Below are positions 26,455 through 35,626 of a stretch of DNA of 64,000 bases, in pieces. This DNA is from Wylensekiella montiformis (GTDB lineage Bacteria > Bacillota > Negativicutes > Selenomonadales > Selenomonadaceae). Below the pieces are notes generated by a model. It was not told the origin of the DNA and searched no databases. It saw only the letters and a program-made list of their open reading frames with translations. Each line of letters opens with the position of its first letter. Positions within the stretch are counted from its first letter, which is position 1. Location: positions 244,429-308,428 of the forward strand of contig NZ_VUNL01000001.1 of NCBI RefSeq assembly GCF_009697385.1, written 5' to 3'. A program made the translations under genes and the position numbers.

Positions 26455-27744
26455 CTAAAAATTGCCGATCAGCCGCAGCCAGTTCTGATTCCGGTCCAAA
26501 ATATATTCCATGCTCAGGAAATCGTGCATCTTGTACCGCAGTCCGGCTTCGCCGATATGATCTGCCAGACGGTACTCATACCGCAGCAGCCAGCGCGGAG
26601 CCAGCTGTCTGGACGCCGCCAGAACAAACCGGTGCCGACGCATATCGTAGCGAATCTGTCCATGCGTCCCCGCATTCAGCAGGCGGTCATAGCCTGCCGA
26701 CCATGCCCAGTCCATCTGCTGCGGCATAAGATCAAACAGCAGGAACAGCTCATCCTTCCCGGACAACATAGACCCGGCATGAAGGCGAAAGAGCAGATTA
26801 TCCTCCTCGCTATGCCCGTTCCCGGCATCACGGCCGATGTCCAGCCAGCCGGTCAGCCGGAGCCGGTACCGGCTGGTATCCGAACGGCTCATCAGATGAA
26901 GCCGTTCGGCAGAATCCATATCCACCTGTGTATTCATATGATAGGAACGAAAATCCGGCAAAGCATCCAGCTCTCCGGCAAACTGCCGCGCCAGCTCCGC
27001 CTCATGGCGGCGGACAAACGCAACCGGGACGCCGACCAGTTCATCTGCCTTGCCCTGCATGAAATCCCGATGGGTAAGCAGGGTGAAATTCGGAACCGTA
27101 TCCGAACGCATGGACAAATCGACGGTTCGCACAACGGGAAGTTTTGGGTAAACAACCAGCCTGACCTTCGTAAAAGGCTCAGGATCCATCTCAAAGTCCG
27201 CCCGGAACTCCGGCAAATGCTCCGCCAGATACGCATTCAGCGAATGCTTCAATACGCCGTTCGTCCAATCCGAAGCCGCCGTCGGCAAGCCGGTCAGCGC
27301 ATCACGGAACACCGTATCCACGCCGGAAAGATCCCGGCGGACCATCGATTCAATCCGTGGCGGCATCCCTTCAACCGTCACATCGACCTCCACCTGACGG
27401 ATGACCTCCGCCCATGGGAGCAGGCGAACCTCGACTTCTGTTGTTTCTCCGGGGAAAATCCGGACATCGCGGACCGTATACCCCACAAGCACCTTATCGA
27501 ATACTTCGCGGATCAGCTGCTCCTTCCCGATGCGGGAATTTTCCAGCTCGTCCAGACTCTGCCCTTCCAGAAGCTGGCCGGCAATGACGGACACACTCTG
27601 CGTCATGCGTTCTCGGACCAGCGGCGGCAGACTGCTTTGCGCCGTCACCTCCGCCGTGATCCGCTCCACCCTGCCGGCTGCCTGAGCCGGAATACCGGTA
27701 AGCAGCAAAACAAACAGAAAGAGCAGCACCGCAGCACGTTTCAT
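26455..27744 (-). CDS. Uncharacterised exported protein with C-terminal beta-barrel signature
   Basis: 429 residues from the ATG at 27744. A clear signal peptide (MKRAAVLLFLFVLLLTG, cleavage near AQA-AG) leads into a region with POTRA-like alternation of strand and helix. The last ~130 residues are a series of amphipathic strands (for example YRLRLTGWLDIG, LLRYEYRL and GEAGLRYKM) ending in WLRLIGNF. A terminal Phe on an aromatic/hydrophobic strand is the BamA recognition signal. An outer-membrane location is therefore likely. I do not recognise the family. It begins 25 bases after bamA, so it may assist OM assembly. Confidence 0.6.
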   Translation of the reverse strand: MKRAAVLLFLFVLLLTGIPAQAAGRVERITAEVTAQSSLPPLVRERMTQSVSVIAGQLLEGQSLDELENSRIGKEQLIREVFDKVLVGYTVRDVRIFPGETTEVEVRLLPWAEVIRQVEVDVTVEGMPPRIESMVRRDLSGVDTVFRDALTGLPTAASDWTNGVLKHSLNAYLAEHLPEFRADFEMDPEPFTKVRLVVYPKLPVVRTVDLSMRSDTVPNFTLLTHRDFMQGKADELVGVPVAFVRRHEAELARQFAGELDALPDFRSYHMNTQVDMDSAERLHLMSRSDTSRYRLRLTGWLDIGRDAGNGHSEEDNLLFRLHAGSMLSGKDELFLLFDLMPQQMDWAWSAGYDRLLNAGTHGQIRYDMRRHRFVLAASRQLAPRWLLRYEYRLADHIGEAGLRYKMHDFLSMEYILDRNQNWLRLIGNF

Positions 27745-27769
27745 GCGCAGACACTCCCTTTCCCGGCAA

Positions 27770-29722
27770 TCAGAACGATCCGCCGACCGTAAAGTGAACA
27801 CGTCCGCCATCCCGTCCGCGGCCATAATCCAGACGCAGCGGTCCGAGCGGGGTATTCAGCGCCAGTCCGACGCCGACGCTTCCCTTGATATCCTTCGGTG
27901 TCACGCCGTCATTCCATGCGCCGCCCCAATCTGTGAAAAGCGCACCCTGCACCTTGCTGACAATCGGGAAGCGGTACTCCAGCGTCGCCAGCGCCATGCG
28001 GTTGCCGCGGAACTGATCCTCGCGATAGCCGCGCAGACTGCTCTGCCCGCCGACCTTGTACTGGTTGAACTCGGAAATATGTCCATGACCAATGCCATAC
28101 TGCGCGCGCAGGGCAAGCACCTGAGCATGGCCGACCTTGTGATAGCGCTGATCCTCGATCGTCATTTTCTGAAAATCAAAGTCTCCGCCGAGCCCGGCCA
28201 CCTCGCCGGACAGGCTGATGCGTCCGCCTGTCGTCGGATTGTAAATATTATCCCGCGTATCCGTGACATGCTCCAGCGTCACGCTGCGCGTCGTGCCGAA
28301 ATTGTCGCGCTCCCACGCCGTCCCTTTGCGGGAGGCATACCATCCGTCATCGACATGTCTGACATACTGGTCCTTGCGGTTGCGCAGCGTCACATAATTC
28401 GTGGAGTACTCGCTGACCGGCCGTCCGAGCGTAAGCTCCCCCCCGGAATACTTGCGCATGTACGTTTCCTTCAGGTCACCGTCCGTATCATAATCATCGT
28501 ATTCATACGTGCGGTTATAAATGCGGACTGTGCCGACGGTTTCCTTCTGGTCAATCCATGGATGACGATACGAAATGGAATAGCCATGCGCATCTTCATC
28601 ATCACCGCTCGTCTCATACGTCACGCTGATTGCATCGCCTGTACCGCGGAAATTTGTATCGCCGAGGCTGACCATGCCAATGACACCGTCTTCACTGCTG
28701 TAGCCGGCGCCAATGCCGAACGAACCCGTCCGCTTTTCCTTGACATCCAATTCAACGACTACCGCATTCGGATCTACGCCCGGATTCAGCTTGATGTTGA
28801 CGTCTTCGAAAAAGCCCAGATTATAAACACGCTGCATGCTGCGGCGCGCCAGCTTGGAGTTAAACGGCTGTCCGGGCTTTTGCCGCATCTCGCGCAGAAT
28901 GACGCGCTCCTTCGTCTTAGTATTTCCCTTGACCTTATAGCCTTCAAGAATACCTTCATTCACCCGCAGGACCAGATTCCCCTGACGGTCAATATTCATA
29001 TCCGTAATTTTCGCCAGAATATATCCGTCCTTGCGGTACTGATCCTGAATCGCCTGGACATTCTGCTGCAGGGTCCGGCTGTTCAGGATCTCGCCCTTTT
29101 TCACCGTAACCAGCCCATACAGCACCTCGTCTTTTTCCACCGTATTGCCGTCGATCCTGATGCTGGTCAGCACCGGATTCTCGAGTACATGATAGGTGAT
29201 GACGACACCTTCCGGCACCTTCTCAAAGCTCGGATACAGATCATAAAAATAACCGGTATTATAAATGGCATCGCGGTCCTTATTCAGCCCTTTAGCCGTG
29301 AACATATCGCCGGTGCGCATAGAAAGAGCCGCCTTTGCCGTTGTCTCCGTCAGCTTGGTCGTCCCCTCAAAAACCGTGTCGACGATCGTCAGCCCTTCAT
29401 ACTGCTTCATCATATCCTCAATGGCCTTGTCTTGCGGACGGGTTTTATTCCATTCCTTCGCCCGCTCATCAGCCTGAGCATTTTCACCTGACGTTTTCGC
29501 ACTGGTTTGTGCTGCCTCGCCGGCCTGTTGTGCCTTCGGTTCTTCCGCTTTCGCCTCCGCAGCGGACGGAACATTCTGCGCTGCCGCATCAGCCTGCATC
29601 ACCGGCGCAGCGGCGGCAGAAGGTTCAGCAGCCGCAGCCGCATGGGAAACACCCGGCACAGTGGAAAAGCTGGCGGCCAAAGCCACAGCATAGGCAAGAA
29701 ACTGTTTATTCGTTTTGTTCAA
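27770..29722 (-). CDS. bamA: Outer-membrane protein assembly factor BamA
   Basis: 650 residues. A signal peptide ends near residue 28; an Ala/Glu/Gln-rich linker follows to about 95. Three POTRA domains (about 108-182, 184-258 and 260-335) replace the five of proteobacteria. The barrel covers about 340-650, with LRGYREDQFRGN (loop 6 motif) and a C-terminal VHFTVGGSF. It inserts beta-barrel proteins into the OM. The start codon is TTG after AGGAGG. It lies among the Skp-like genes, TamB and TolC, as expected for diderm Firmicutes. Confidence 0.95.
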   Translation of the reverse strand: MNKTNKQFLAYAVALAASFSTVPGVSHAAAAAEPSAAAAPVMQADAAAQNVPSAAEAKAEEPKAQQAGEAAQTSAKTSGENAQADERAKEWNKTRPQDKAIEDMMKQYEGLTIVDTVFEGTTKLTETTAKAALSMRTGDMFTAKGLNKDRDAIYNTGYFYDLYPSFEKVPEGVVITYHVLENPVLTSIRIDGNTVEKDEVLYGLVTVKKGEILNSRTLQQNVQAIQDQYRKDGYILAKITDMNIDRQGNLVLRVNEGILEGYKVKGNTKTKERVILREMRQKPGQPFNSKLARRSMQRVYNLGFFEDVNIKLNPGVDPNAVVVELDVKEKRTGSFGIGAGYSSEDGVIGMVSLGDTNFRGTGDAISVTYETSGDDEDAHGYSISYRHPWIDQKETVGTVRIYNRTYEYDDYDTDGDLKETYMRKYSGGELTLGRPVSEYSTNYVTLRNRKDQYVRHVDDGWYASRKGTAWERDNFGTTRSVTLEHVTDTRDNIYNPTTGGRISLSGEVAGLGGDFDFQKMTIEDQRYHKVGHAQVLALRAQYGIGHGHISEFNQYKVGGQSSLRGYREDQFRGNRMALATLEYRFPIVSKVQGALFTDWGGAWNDGVTPKDIKGSVGVGLALNTPLGPLRLDYGRGRDGGRVHFTVGGSF

Positions 29723-29757
29723 GGGGCAAACCTCCTAAATATAGATCTCTGCTATCA

Positions 29758-30315
29758 TCACTGTCGCAGGACTTTTCCTGCAGACTGCATGAGCTTCTGC
29801 GTTTCGGCGCTGGGAACCGTCCCCGCGCGTCCCGCAGGCGCAGTCCGTCCTTCATCTGCCGGAACAGGCCGCGGGTGAACAGCAGCCGCTCCTGCACCTT
29901 CAGACGAACGTTGCGGAAAAACAGGAGCCGGCTCTGCCTCTTTCTCCTGCACAGACGGAAGAGAAACGGAATCCGGCGCCGGCTGCTGTATGGGTTCCGG
30001 CGCCGCAGAAGGCTTCGCCGGAAGCGGCGCAGTGGACACCGTCGCTTCCGGCCGCACCGGTTCCGGCATATGCCAGACCGTCCAGACTCCGGCAGCCAGC
30101 AGCACAGCCGCTGCAGCCGGAAAGATCCGGCTGCCCCAATATTTGAGACGCCTGCCGCGCGGACTGTCCTGAACATGCGACAGCTCCGCCCGGGCGAGCA
30201 TGACCTTCAGATCCCCCTGAACATCATTCTCACGCTCAAGCGAATGCTCCGCCTGACCAAGCCAGTCACGGGCAGCCCGGATATGCTGTTGTTGCGTCCT
30301 GCGCCGATCTGACAT
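29758..30315 (-). CDS. Proline-rich single-pass membrane protein, function unknown
   Basis: 185 residues. A charged, helical N-terminus (1-55, rich in Arg, Gln and Glu) precedes one membrane helix (about 64-82). A Pro/Ala/Glu-rich low-complexity tail (about 85-185) probably lies in the periplasm. I do not recognise a domain. The layout, cytosolic head and flexible periplasmic tail, would suit an anchor or anti-sigma-like partner for the sigma factor encoded just upstream. That is only a guess from position. bamA starts 36 bases downstream. Confidence 0.5.
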   Translation of the reverse strand: MSDRRRTQQQHIRAARDWLGQAEHSLERENDVQGDLKVMLARAELSHVQDSPRGRRLKYWGSRIFPAAAAVLLAAGVWTVWHMPEPVRPEATVSTAPLPAKPSAAPEPIQQPAPDSVSLPSVQEKEAEPAPVFPQRSSEGAGAAAVHPRPVPADEGRTAPAGRAGTVPSAETQKLMQSAGKVLRQ

Positions 30316-30393
30316 GTCCGAACCTCCTGTGCCGAACCGTTCCTCTTTGCTCCGTCTTTATATTCCATTTCACGTCGTTTCGTTCCGCTACTG

Positions 30394-30448
30394 ATTTTAC
30401 GCGATTTCGGCAAATTTGGCGCAAATATATCGCGTTTTCCCGTAAAAT
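30394..30448. other. Long imperfect dyad in the leader before the bamA operon
   Basis: ATTTTACG (30394-30401) and CGTAAAAT (30441-30448) are exact inverse copies. Between them lie CGAT and ATCG, and an AT-rich core with CAAATTTG. It sits just downstream of the promoter at 30456-30485 and so could be an operator or a leader hairpin. Confidence 0.4.
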
Positions 30449-30455
30449 TGCGTCA

Positions 30456-30485
30456 ATCATACTGTTTTTCTCTTGATTTCTTCAA
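30456..30485 (-). promoter_or_regulatory. Candidate promoter for the bamA operon
   Basis: On the minus strand TTGAAG (30480-30485), 18 bases, then TATGAT (30456-30461), about 140 bases upstream of the proline-rich membrane protein gene. It begins right after the sigma factor gene stop. Confidence 0.45.
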
Positions 30486-30493
30486 CAGGCGTC

Positions 30494-31126
30494 TTACCAA
30501 TTCTGCATGAAACGCGACAGCATCCCTCGCACGCGGCGGATTCCGCTTTTCTGCAGACGATAGATATGCGACGTACTGACCTGCAGCCCCTCGGCTACAT
30601 TACCGACGGATTCGCTGTTCATATACACGCTTTCCAACACCGCGCGCTCCTTGACCGGCAGCTTTTCCATCGCCTGATACAGACGGGCAGTCAGTTCATG
30701 ACGCTCGGCCTGTTCCGCCACAGAAGGCGCGGTATCGATAAGATTGTCCTTCAAAGTCTGCCCGCCGTCTTCCGGCACGGCTTCCATACAAGCAATGTCG
30801 ATCTGCCCTTCCTTTTTCAGGAAATTCAACATCCTTCCGCGAATGCGGTGAACAGCAAAAAGACTGAAGGCCACGCCGCGCTGCGGCTCATACCGCTCCA
30901 CCGCCTCGATCAGGCCGATGGTTCCCTCCTGTACCACATCCATCACATTTTCAAGATTCCGATACGGCAGAGCCTGCTTGAATACCAACGGCTGATACGA
31001 CTCGATGAGCATGCGCCGGGCGCCCTCTTCGCCTTCCTCTTTAAAGGACTGCCAAAGATGCTTTTCCTGCTCCGGCTCCAAAATTTTCACCTGTCTAAGC
31101 TCCGCTATATATTGCTCGAACTGCAT
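30494..31126 (-). CDS. Sigma-70 family RNA polymerase sigma factor
   Basis: 210 residues from ATG 31126, with AAGGAAGGAG upstream. Region 2 (about 40-105) includes MDVVQEGTIGLIEAVERYEPQRGVAF-like residues split here as DVVQEGTIGLIEAVERYE and FSLFAVHRIRGRML. Region 4 (about 145-205) has LPVKERAVLESVYM and the helix-turn-helix VGNVAEGLQVSTSHIYRLQKS. Region 1 is short and region 3 is reduced, as in FliA/SigB-like group 3 factors. It lies 28 bases after tamB, inside the OM assembly cluster, so a role in envelope gene control is plausible but unproven. Confidence 0.85.
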   Translation of the reverse strand: MQFEQYIAELRQVKILEPEQEKHLWQSFKEEGEEGARRMLIESYQPLVFKQALPYRNLENVMDVVQEGTIGLIEAVERYEPQRGVAFSLFAVHRIRGRMLNFLKKEGQIDIACMEAVPEDGGQTLKDNLIDTAPSVAEQAERHELTARLYQAMEKLPVKERAVLESVYMNSESVGNVAEGLQVSTSHIYRLQKSGIRRVRGMLSRFMQNW

Positions 31127-31154
31127 CTTCACAGCTCCTTCCTTCTGCCCCGCT

Positions 31155-34100
31155 TCAAAACGACGTTCTGGCTTCCAGCCCGACAATGTAGCTTCCGCCT
31201 TCGCGCTCCAACGTCAGTCCCAGCCTGTCATTGACATCATACTGAACTCCATAACGGTTCACGTTGGCCGCTCCCAGACTGCGGGTATATTTTATCATCA
31301 CTTTATCCGAAATATATTTTCCCATCCGGACATTAAAATCATATTGGTTCGTGTCATTTTCTTCCGTATGACGATCGAATGCCGAGCCGCTGCCACGGGA
31401 AATCGTAAACTGATCGAGGAACAGGACATTGCGCATGACGTCCTCCACCTCGGACAGAAAACTCATCTGCAAGCCGACGGCCAGCAGATCCCCGGCATTC
31501 ATGGTGTTTTTGCCGGCCTTATAGGCATTGCGCAAGGTCAGCATCTGAATGATCTGGGTCTGGCTCATCTCCGGACTCGAAGTCAGCCGAAGCTCCATAT
31601 TCCCCAGCGGCCCTCTGGCCGACAAGAAAATCTTGGCCTGTGTCAGGCGCGTATCTGCAGAGAAATCAATGCTCGGCAGGAACGAACCCACCTGATCAAA
31701 GTTCGCCGTCCCTTCACGAATTTTAAATTCCGTTTTAAGATAATTGATCGTACCGCCACGCTTGACGTGCAGGCTGCCCGACATTTTGGGGTGGCTGACC
31801 AGTCCGCCTGCATGAAAGTTCCCGGTCAGATAAAGGTCATACAGATAAGCACTGTAAAAGTGAACCTTGTCGCCGACATTGACCTGCACATCCATCATAG
31901 CTTCCGGAAGGCTGCTCTCTCCATCCGGAATCGACGGCACAGAAACCAGGCAGTCCCGGAAATCGATCTGCCCGGAAAGCTTCGGCATGTGGTGCCCGAA
32001 GAAATCCGTGTCGGAGACATGGAGCTCCGCGGTCAGCGGGCCGCGGAAAAAGCTGCTCTGCACATCCAGACGATCCGCCGAAAAATCAAACGCATAATGT
32101 CCCGGCGCGATTCCATCCATCTGGAGCGATCCCGTCAGCGAATAAGTGCCATTGCCCATTTTACCAGAAAAATTCTGAACTGTCATCTTATCCCCGGCGA
32201 AGAGCATCCTGAGATTCATGTTCGTAACCGGCTTTTCCAGTTCCTTGATTTTGACGGCTCCATCCGTGATCCCGAGCGTCCCGTCGATCAGGGGATGGGC
32301 CAGCGTCCCGCGAATCTTCAAGGTACCGGTTGTCGGCCCCACCGCCCAGTCAACATGATCGGAAAGAGCCGGCAGAAGCGACAGATCGGCCTGATCCAGC
32401 GCCACCGTCATGCGGATCTGCTCGATATCATCGAGCTGCTCATCCGCACTGGCCCCGAGCGCCCGATAAGGCATAACCCCTTTCGCGCTCGCGTGATATT
32501 CCCTGCCGCCCACCGTTTTGCGGACATCCACAGAATCCACGGTCACCATACCGTTTTTCAGGTGCAGGCTGCCGTCCAGCCGATCGAAGGTCGACCCGCG
32601 GACGCCTCCATCTCTTCCGGCAATCACAACATCAGCGGACGGATTCGATACCGTGCCGCCAAATACTGCCTGTACATCGGCGGTGCCGACAACCTCCGCA
32701 TTCATTCCTGCCGTCCGGGCAAACATGCCCAACGCCAGATCCGTTGCCTGAAGGCGCGCATCGACCGGGCCGCCATTCAGCCCCGCCGTTCCGGATGCCT
32801 CAAACAGGCCGCGTTCTCCCTGAGCCCCCGACATTTTATTGATGAACAAAATGTGATTCATCAAGCGGAGATCCAATTGTACATCGTGAACATCATATCC
32901 GCCGACGGTTCCCTTTTTGAGTTCTCCCTGCATGCCGATCGTTGGATTGTCCCATGTGCCGCTGATTTCCGCGCCGCTGTCCAGCCGCCCCTGCACCAGC
33001 TCGCTTTTCTGATTCAGCAGCGCCGCCAGGGCATTTACATCGGCGTTTTGCACCACCACATTGCCTGACAGAGCCTTGGTCTCCGTGTTGACCGAGGCGA
33101 TGACGTCAAAGCTGCCGCCGTTCTGCTCAAAGCCAAAACGGTCCAGCACAGCTACACCGTTTTGATACTCCACCTGCCCGTGCAGATTCGTAATATCCTG
33201 TCCGTTCATGGTCAGCGAAGGAGCATCGAGCACGCCGTGAAATTCCGGCGCACCGATATTTCCGCTGATCACGCCGTGGAATGTGCCATGACCGCTCACC
33301 TCATAGGGCAGCTTATGCTCAATGCGCTTGAGGTCAATATCCCGGACCGCAACCTCCAGATTGAGGCGCTTCTCCCGGTCAATCGTTCCATTGAGCACCA
33401 TATCCGTCATCGGTGAATAGGTATGAAAATCCTGAAGGCGCACTACGCCGTTTTCCAGAAAATAATCTCCGTCCATACCGGAAAGCAATACCCCGCGATA
33501 ACTGCCGCGGTAAAAATGAATATAGCCGACACCTTTGGGGTTGTCCAGCGTCCCCGTAAATTTGATGATATTATCCACATTGCCTGTGATCGGCTGATCC
33601 GGGGCAATCAGAGCCGCAATATCCTCCATGCGGGCTCCCATCGTATCGATCTGCAGATTGACACGGCGATCCCCTGTAAAGCCGACCGTTCCAGCGACCC
33701 GCCAGACTTCCCTGCCGCCGCACTCCATCAGGAAATCATCGATGCCGACGCCGTCAAGGCTGCCGCTGGCCGCCAGTTTCAGACTGTCAAAAGGCTGCTT
33801 AAACAAGGTTCCCTTCAAACCGGAAAATTTGATATCCACCTGCGGATTGGAGGCCTCGCCATGAACCGTGCCTTTAAAGTCGCCGATCCCCGTGACATCA
33901 GCGTCCGGAATCCACTGCGACAAAAGAGACAGATCAAAATGCGCGCCATAGTAAGCAAGATCCAGAACCGGATGCGTCATCACAGAGGAAATCGTCCCCT
34001 CGATTCCGAGACGGCTTCTGCCCGGCAGGTTCATGCTCAAAAAGTCCAAAACAAGGTTATCGTCCGCCAGATAAAAGGACGTACTGAGGCTTTCCACCGG

Positions 34101-35495
34101 CACAGAGCGATATGCTCCGTCCGAAAGGGAAAGGCTGCCGTATACCTGCAGCTCATCCCGTCCGGTTCCGACGCCGCTCAGTCCGATATCCGCCGCCGCC
34201 CTGCCGCTAAGATTGGAAAGCTCCGGCACGTAATCCGCCGCCTGAGACAGGTCGATGCCCGATGCCTTGATATGAGCCGTATAGGCAAGAGACGAAGCGG
34301 CCACGGCTGCCTCGCCGTCTACCGTCCCGCCGCATATACCGGCATGCAGCTTCTGCACAAATACATTGCCGTCCTGATAGCGCACCTGCGCCGAAGCGGA
34401 ACGGACCGGCACACCGCAGAAAGCGCCGTCTCCGACGCGGACCGTCCCTGTCACCGCCGGGTCGCTGCACGGTCCCGTCAGCTTCGCATCAAAAGCAGCC
34501 GCTCCCTGCCAAGGAATATTCTTCAAAATCATCCCCGGATCAAACGAATCAGAAGAGACCTCAAGATCCAAATACGGCTCTCCTGTATCCAGATAAAGCC
34601 GGCCATGCGCTCCGGCCCGCTGTCCGGCACATTCCGCCGTAAGAGACAGCAGCGCCTCCTGATCGGTAAATGAGATATGACCGTCTATCGATGAGACCTC
34701 CATATCGCGCACCCGGATTCTGCCGTCATGAAAATCCGTTTCACCGCTAAATGACAAACGGCTTCCATCGCGCAGAAAATGCACCGATACATCAGAAAGG
34801 CTGCCGCCTTCCGGAACGATCTGCTCCGGCAGGACTCCATCGGGAAGAAGCGGCAGATACGTTTGAATATCCAGCGCGTCAGCCTGCACGCTGAGAATCT
34901 GGCGGCTGCTGTCCAGGGTTCCGGAAACCGTCAGATTCGTCCCCTGAGTCCCTGCCGAAGCCTGCAGCTTCATCACCGGATAGTCCGAAAAGTCCAATGA
35001 CCCGTTCACATCGTCAAGCTGCAAGTTTTTTCCCTGCGCAGACGCTGCGACACTGCCATTTTCCACACGAACCAGACCATGAAACTCCTGCCCGCCGTTC
35101 TGGTCCGTCATCAGATCCTGCACATTCCAGCTGCCGTCCGGGCGCTGAACAACCGATGCGGCCACATCAGACAGCACCACTTCCTTTACCGCATCAGACG
35201 GCTGAGAAAACACAGAAAACAGGCGGAAGCTCACCCGGGCTTTTTCCGCCCGGGCAATACACTCCGCCTGCCTGTCATATACAGCCAAATGATGAATTTC
35301 AATGTCGTGAAGCGATTGTACCTGAATATCGCCGATATCTACCGGGACGCCGAGAGCTTCACTCGCCACAGAAGCCGCCGTACGGCCTGCCGTTTCCATA
35401 AAGGAACGGGTCTGCACATAGTACCAGCACCCTGCCGCACCAAGCACCACCGCACTCAGGACAACTGCCAGTAGAACTGAAATTTTCCGCCTCAT
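31155..35495 (-). CDS. tamB: Translocation and assembly module protein TamB
   Basis: 1446 residues. One N-terminal helix (about 5-25) anchors it in the inner membrane. The rest is a long, regular beta-rich periplasmic stretch like the TamB/AsmA hydrophobic groove. The C-terminal ~300 residues form the conserved DUF490 domain, with GTINYLKTEFKIREGTANF, FLSARGPLGNMELRLTSSPEMS-type segments and IIQMLTLRN. TamB proteins bridge the envelope and aid OM protein insertion or phospholipid transport. The C-terminus YIVGLEARTSF ends in Phe. No TamA homolog is next to it, so BamA may be its partner. The ATG at 35495 follows GAGGAG. Confidence 0.92.
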   Translation of the reverse strand: MRRKISVLLAVVLSAVVLGAAGCWYYVQTRSFMETAGRTAASVASEALGVPVDIGDIQVQSLHDIEIHHLAVYDRQAECIARAEKARVSFRLFSVFSQPSDAVKEVVLSDVAASVVQRPDGSWNVQDLMTDQNGGQEFHGLVRVENGSVAASAQGKNLQLDDVNGSLDFSDYPVMKLQASAGTQGTNLTVSGTLDSSRQILSVQADALDIQTYLPLLPDGVLPEQIVPEGGSLSDVSVHFLRDGSRLSFSGETDFHDGRIRVRDMEVSSIDGHISFTDQEALLSLTAECAGQRAGAHGRLYLDTGEPYLDLEVSSDSFDPGMILKNIPWQGAAAFDAKLTGPCSDPAVTGTVRVGDGAFCGVPVRSASAQVRYQDGNVFVQKLHAGICGGTVDGEAAVAASSLAYTAHIKASGIDLSQAADYVPELSNLSGRAAADIGLSGVGTGRDELQVYGSLSLSDGAYRSVPVESLSTSFYLADDNLVLDFLSMNLPGRSRLGIEGTISSVMTHPVLDLAYYGAHFDLSLLSQWIPDADVTGIGDFKGTVHGEASNPQVDIKFSGLKGTLFKQPFDSLKLAASGSLDGVGIDDFLMECGGREVWRVAGTVGFTGDRRVNLQIDTMGARMEDIAALIAPDQPITGNVDNIIKFTGTLDNPKGVGYIHFYRGSYRGVLLSGMDGDYFLENGVVRLQDFHTYSPMTDMVLNGTIDREKRLNLEVAVRDIDLKRIEHKLPYEVSGHGTFHGVISGNIGAPEFHGVLDAPSLTMNGQDITNLHGQVEYQNGVAVLDRFGFEQNGGSFDVIASVNTETKALSGNVVVQNADVNALAALLNQKSELVQGRLDSGAEISGTWDNPTIGMQGELKKGTVGGYDVHDVQLDLRLMNHILFINKMSGAQGERGLFEASGTAGLNGGPVDARLQATDLALGMFARTAGMNAEVVGTADVQAVFGGTVSNPSADVVIAGRDGGVRGSTFDRLDGSLHLKNGMVTVDSVDVRKTVGGREYHASAKGVMPYRALGASADEQLDDIEQIRMTVALDQADLSLLPALSDHVDWAVGPTTGTLKIRGTLAHPLIDGTLGITDGAVKIKELEKPVTNMNLRMLFAGDKMTVQNFSGKMGNGTYSLTGSLQMDGIAPGHYAFDFSADRLDVQSSFFRGPLTAELHVSDTDFFGHHMPKLSGQIDFRDCLVSVPSIPDGESSLPEAMMDVQVNVGDKVHFYSAYLYDLYLTGNFHAGGLVSHPKMSGSLHVKRGGTINYLKTEFKIREGTANFDQVGSFLPSIDFSADTRLTQAKIFLSARGPLGNMELRLTSSPEMSQTQIIQMLTLRNAYKAGKNTMNAGDLLAVGLQMSFLSEVEDVMRNVLFLDQFTISRGSGSAFDRHTEENDTNQYDFNVRMGKYISDKVMIKYTRSLGAANVNRYGVQYDVNDRLGLTLEREGGSYIVGLEARTSF

Positions 35496-35540
35496 CGCAA
35501 ACTCCTCAGAATCCTCCGTCCCTGGCACAAATCCTTTTCT

Positions 35541-35622
35541 GCTTTTATCCGATGCTAAAAGGCGCCAAGACTTCCGCCTCTGCAGGCGGGAGATAAACGC
35601 CCCTAAAGTCCTCGATAAATCT
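35541..35622 (-). repeat. Full copy of the dispersed palindromic repeat
   Basis: About 82 bases between tolC and tamB. On the minus strand it reads TTTATCGAGG, ACTTTAGGGGCG, a CCGCCT-GCAG-AGGCGG hairpin, GAAGTCTTGGCGCC, and TTTAGCATCGGATAAAAG. This is clearly homologous to 47034-47120 in the opposite orientation. Nested inverted repeats would fold it into a long hairpin in RNA or a cruciform in DNA. Confidence 0.75.
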
Positions 35623-35626
35623 TACT

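Noticed and set aside
31005..34673. Long plus-strand open frames opposite tamB
   Set aside because: They mirror the codon pattern of tamB and encode Arg/His-rich sequence without domains.
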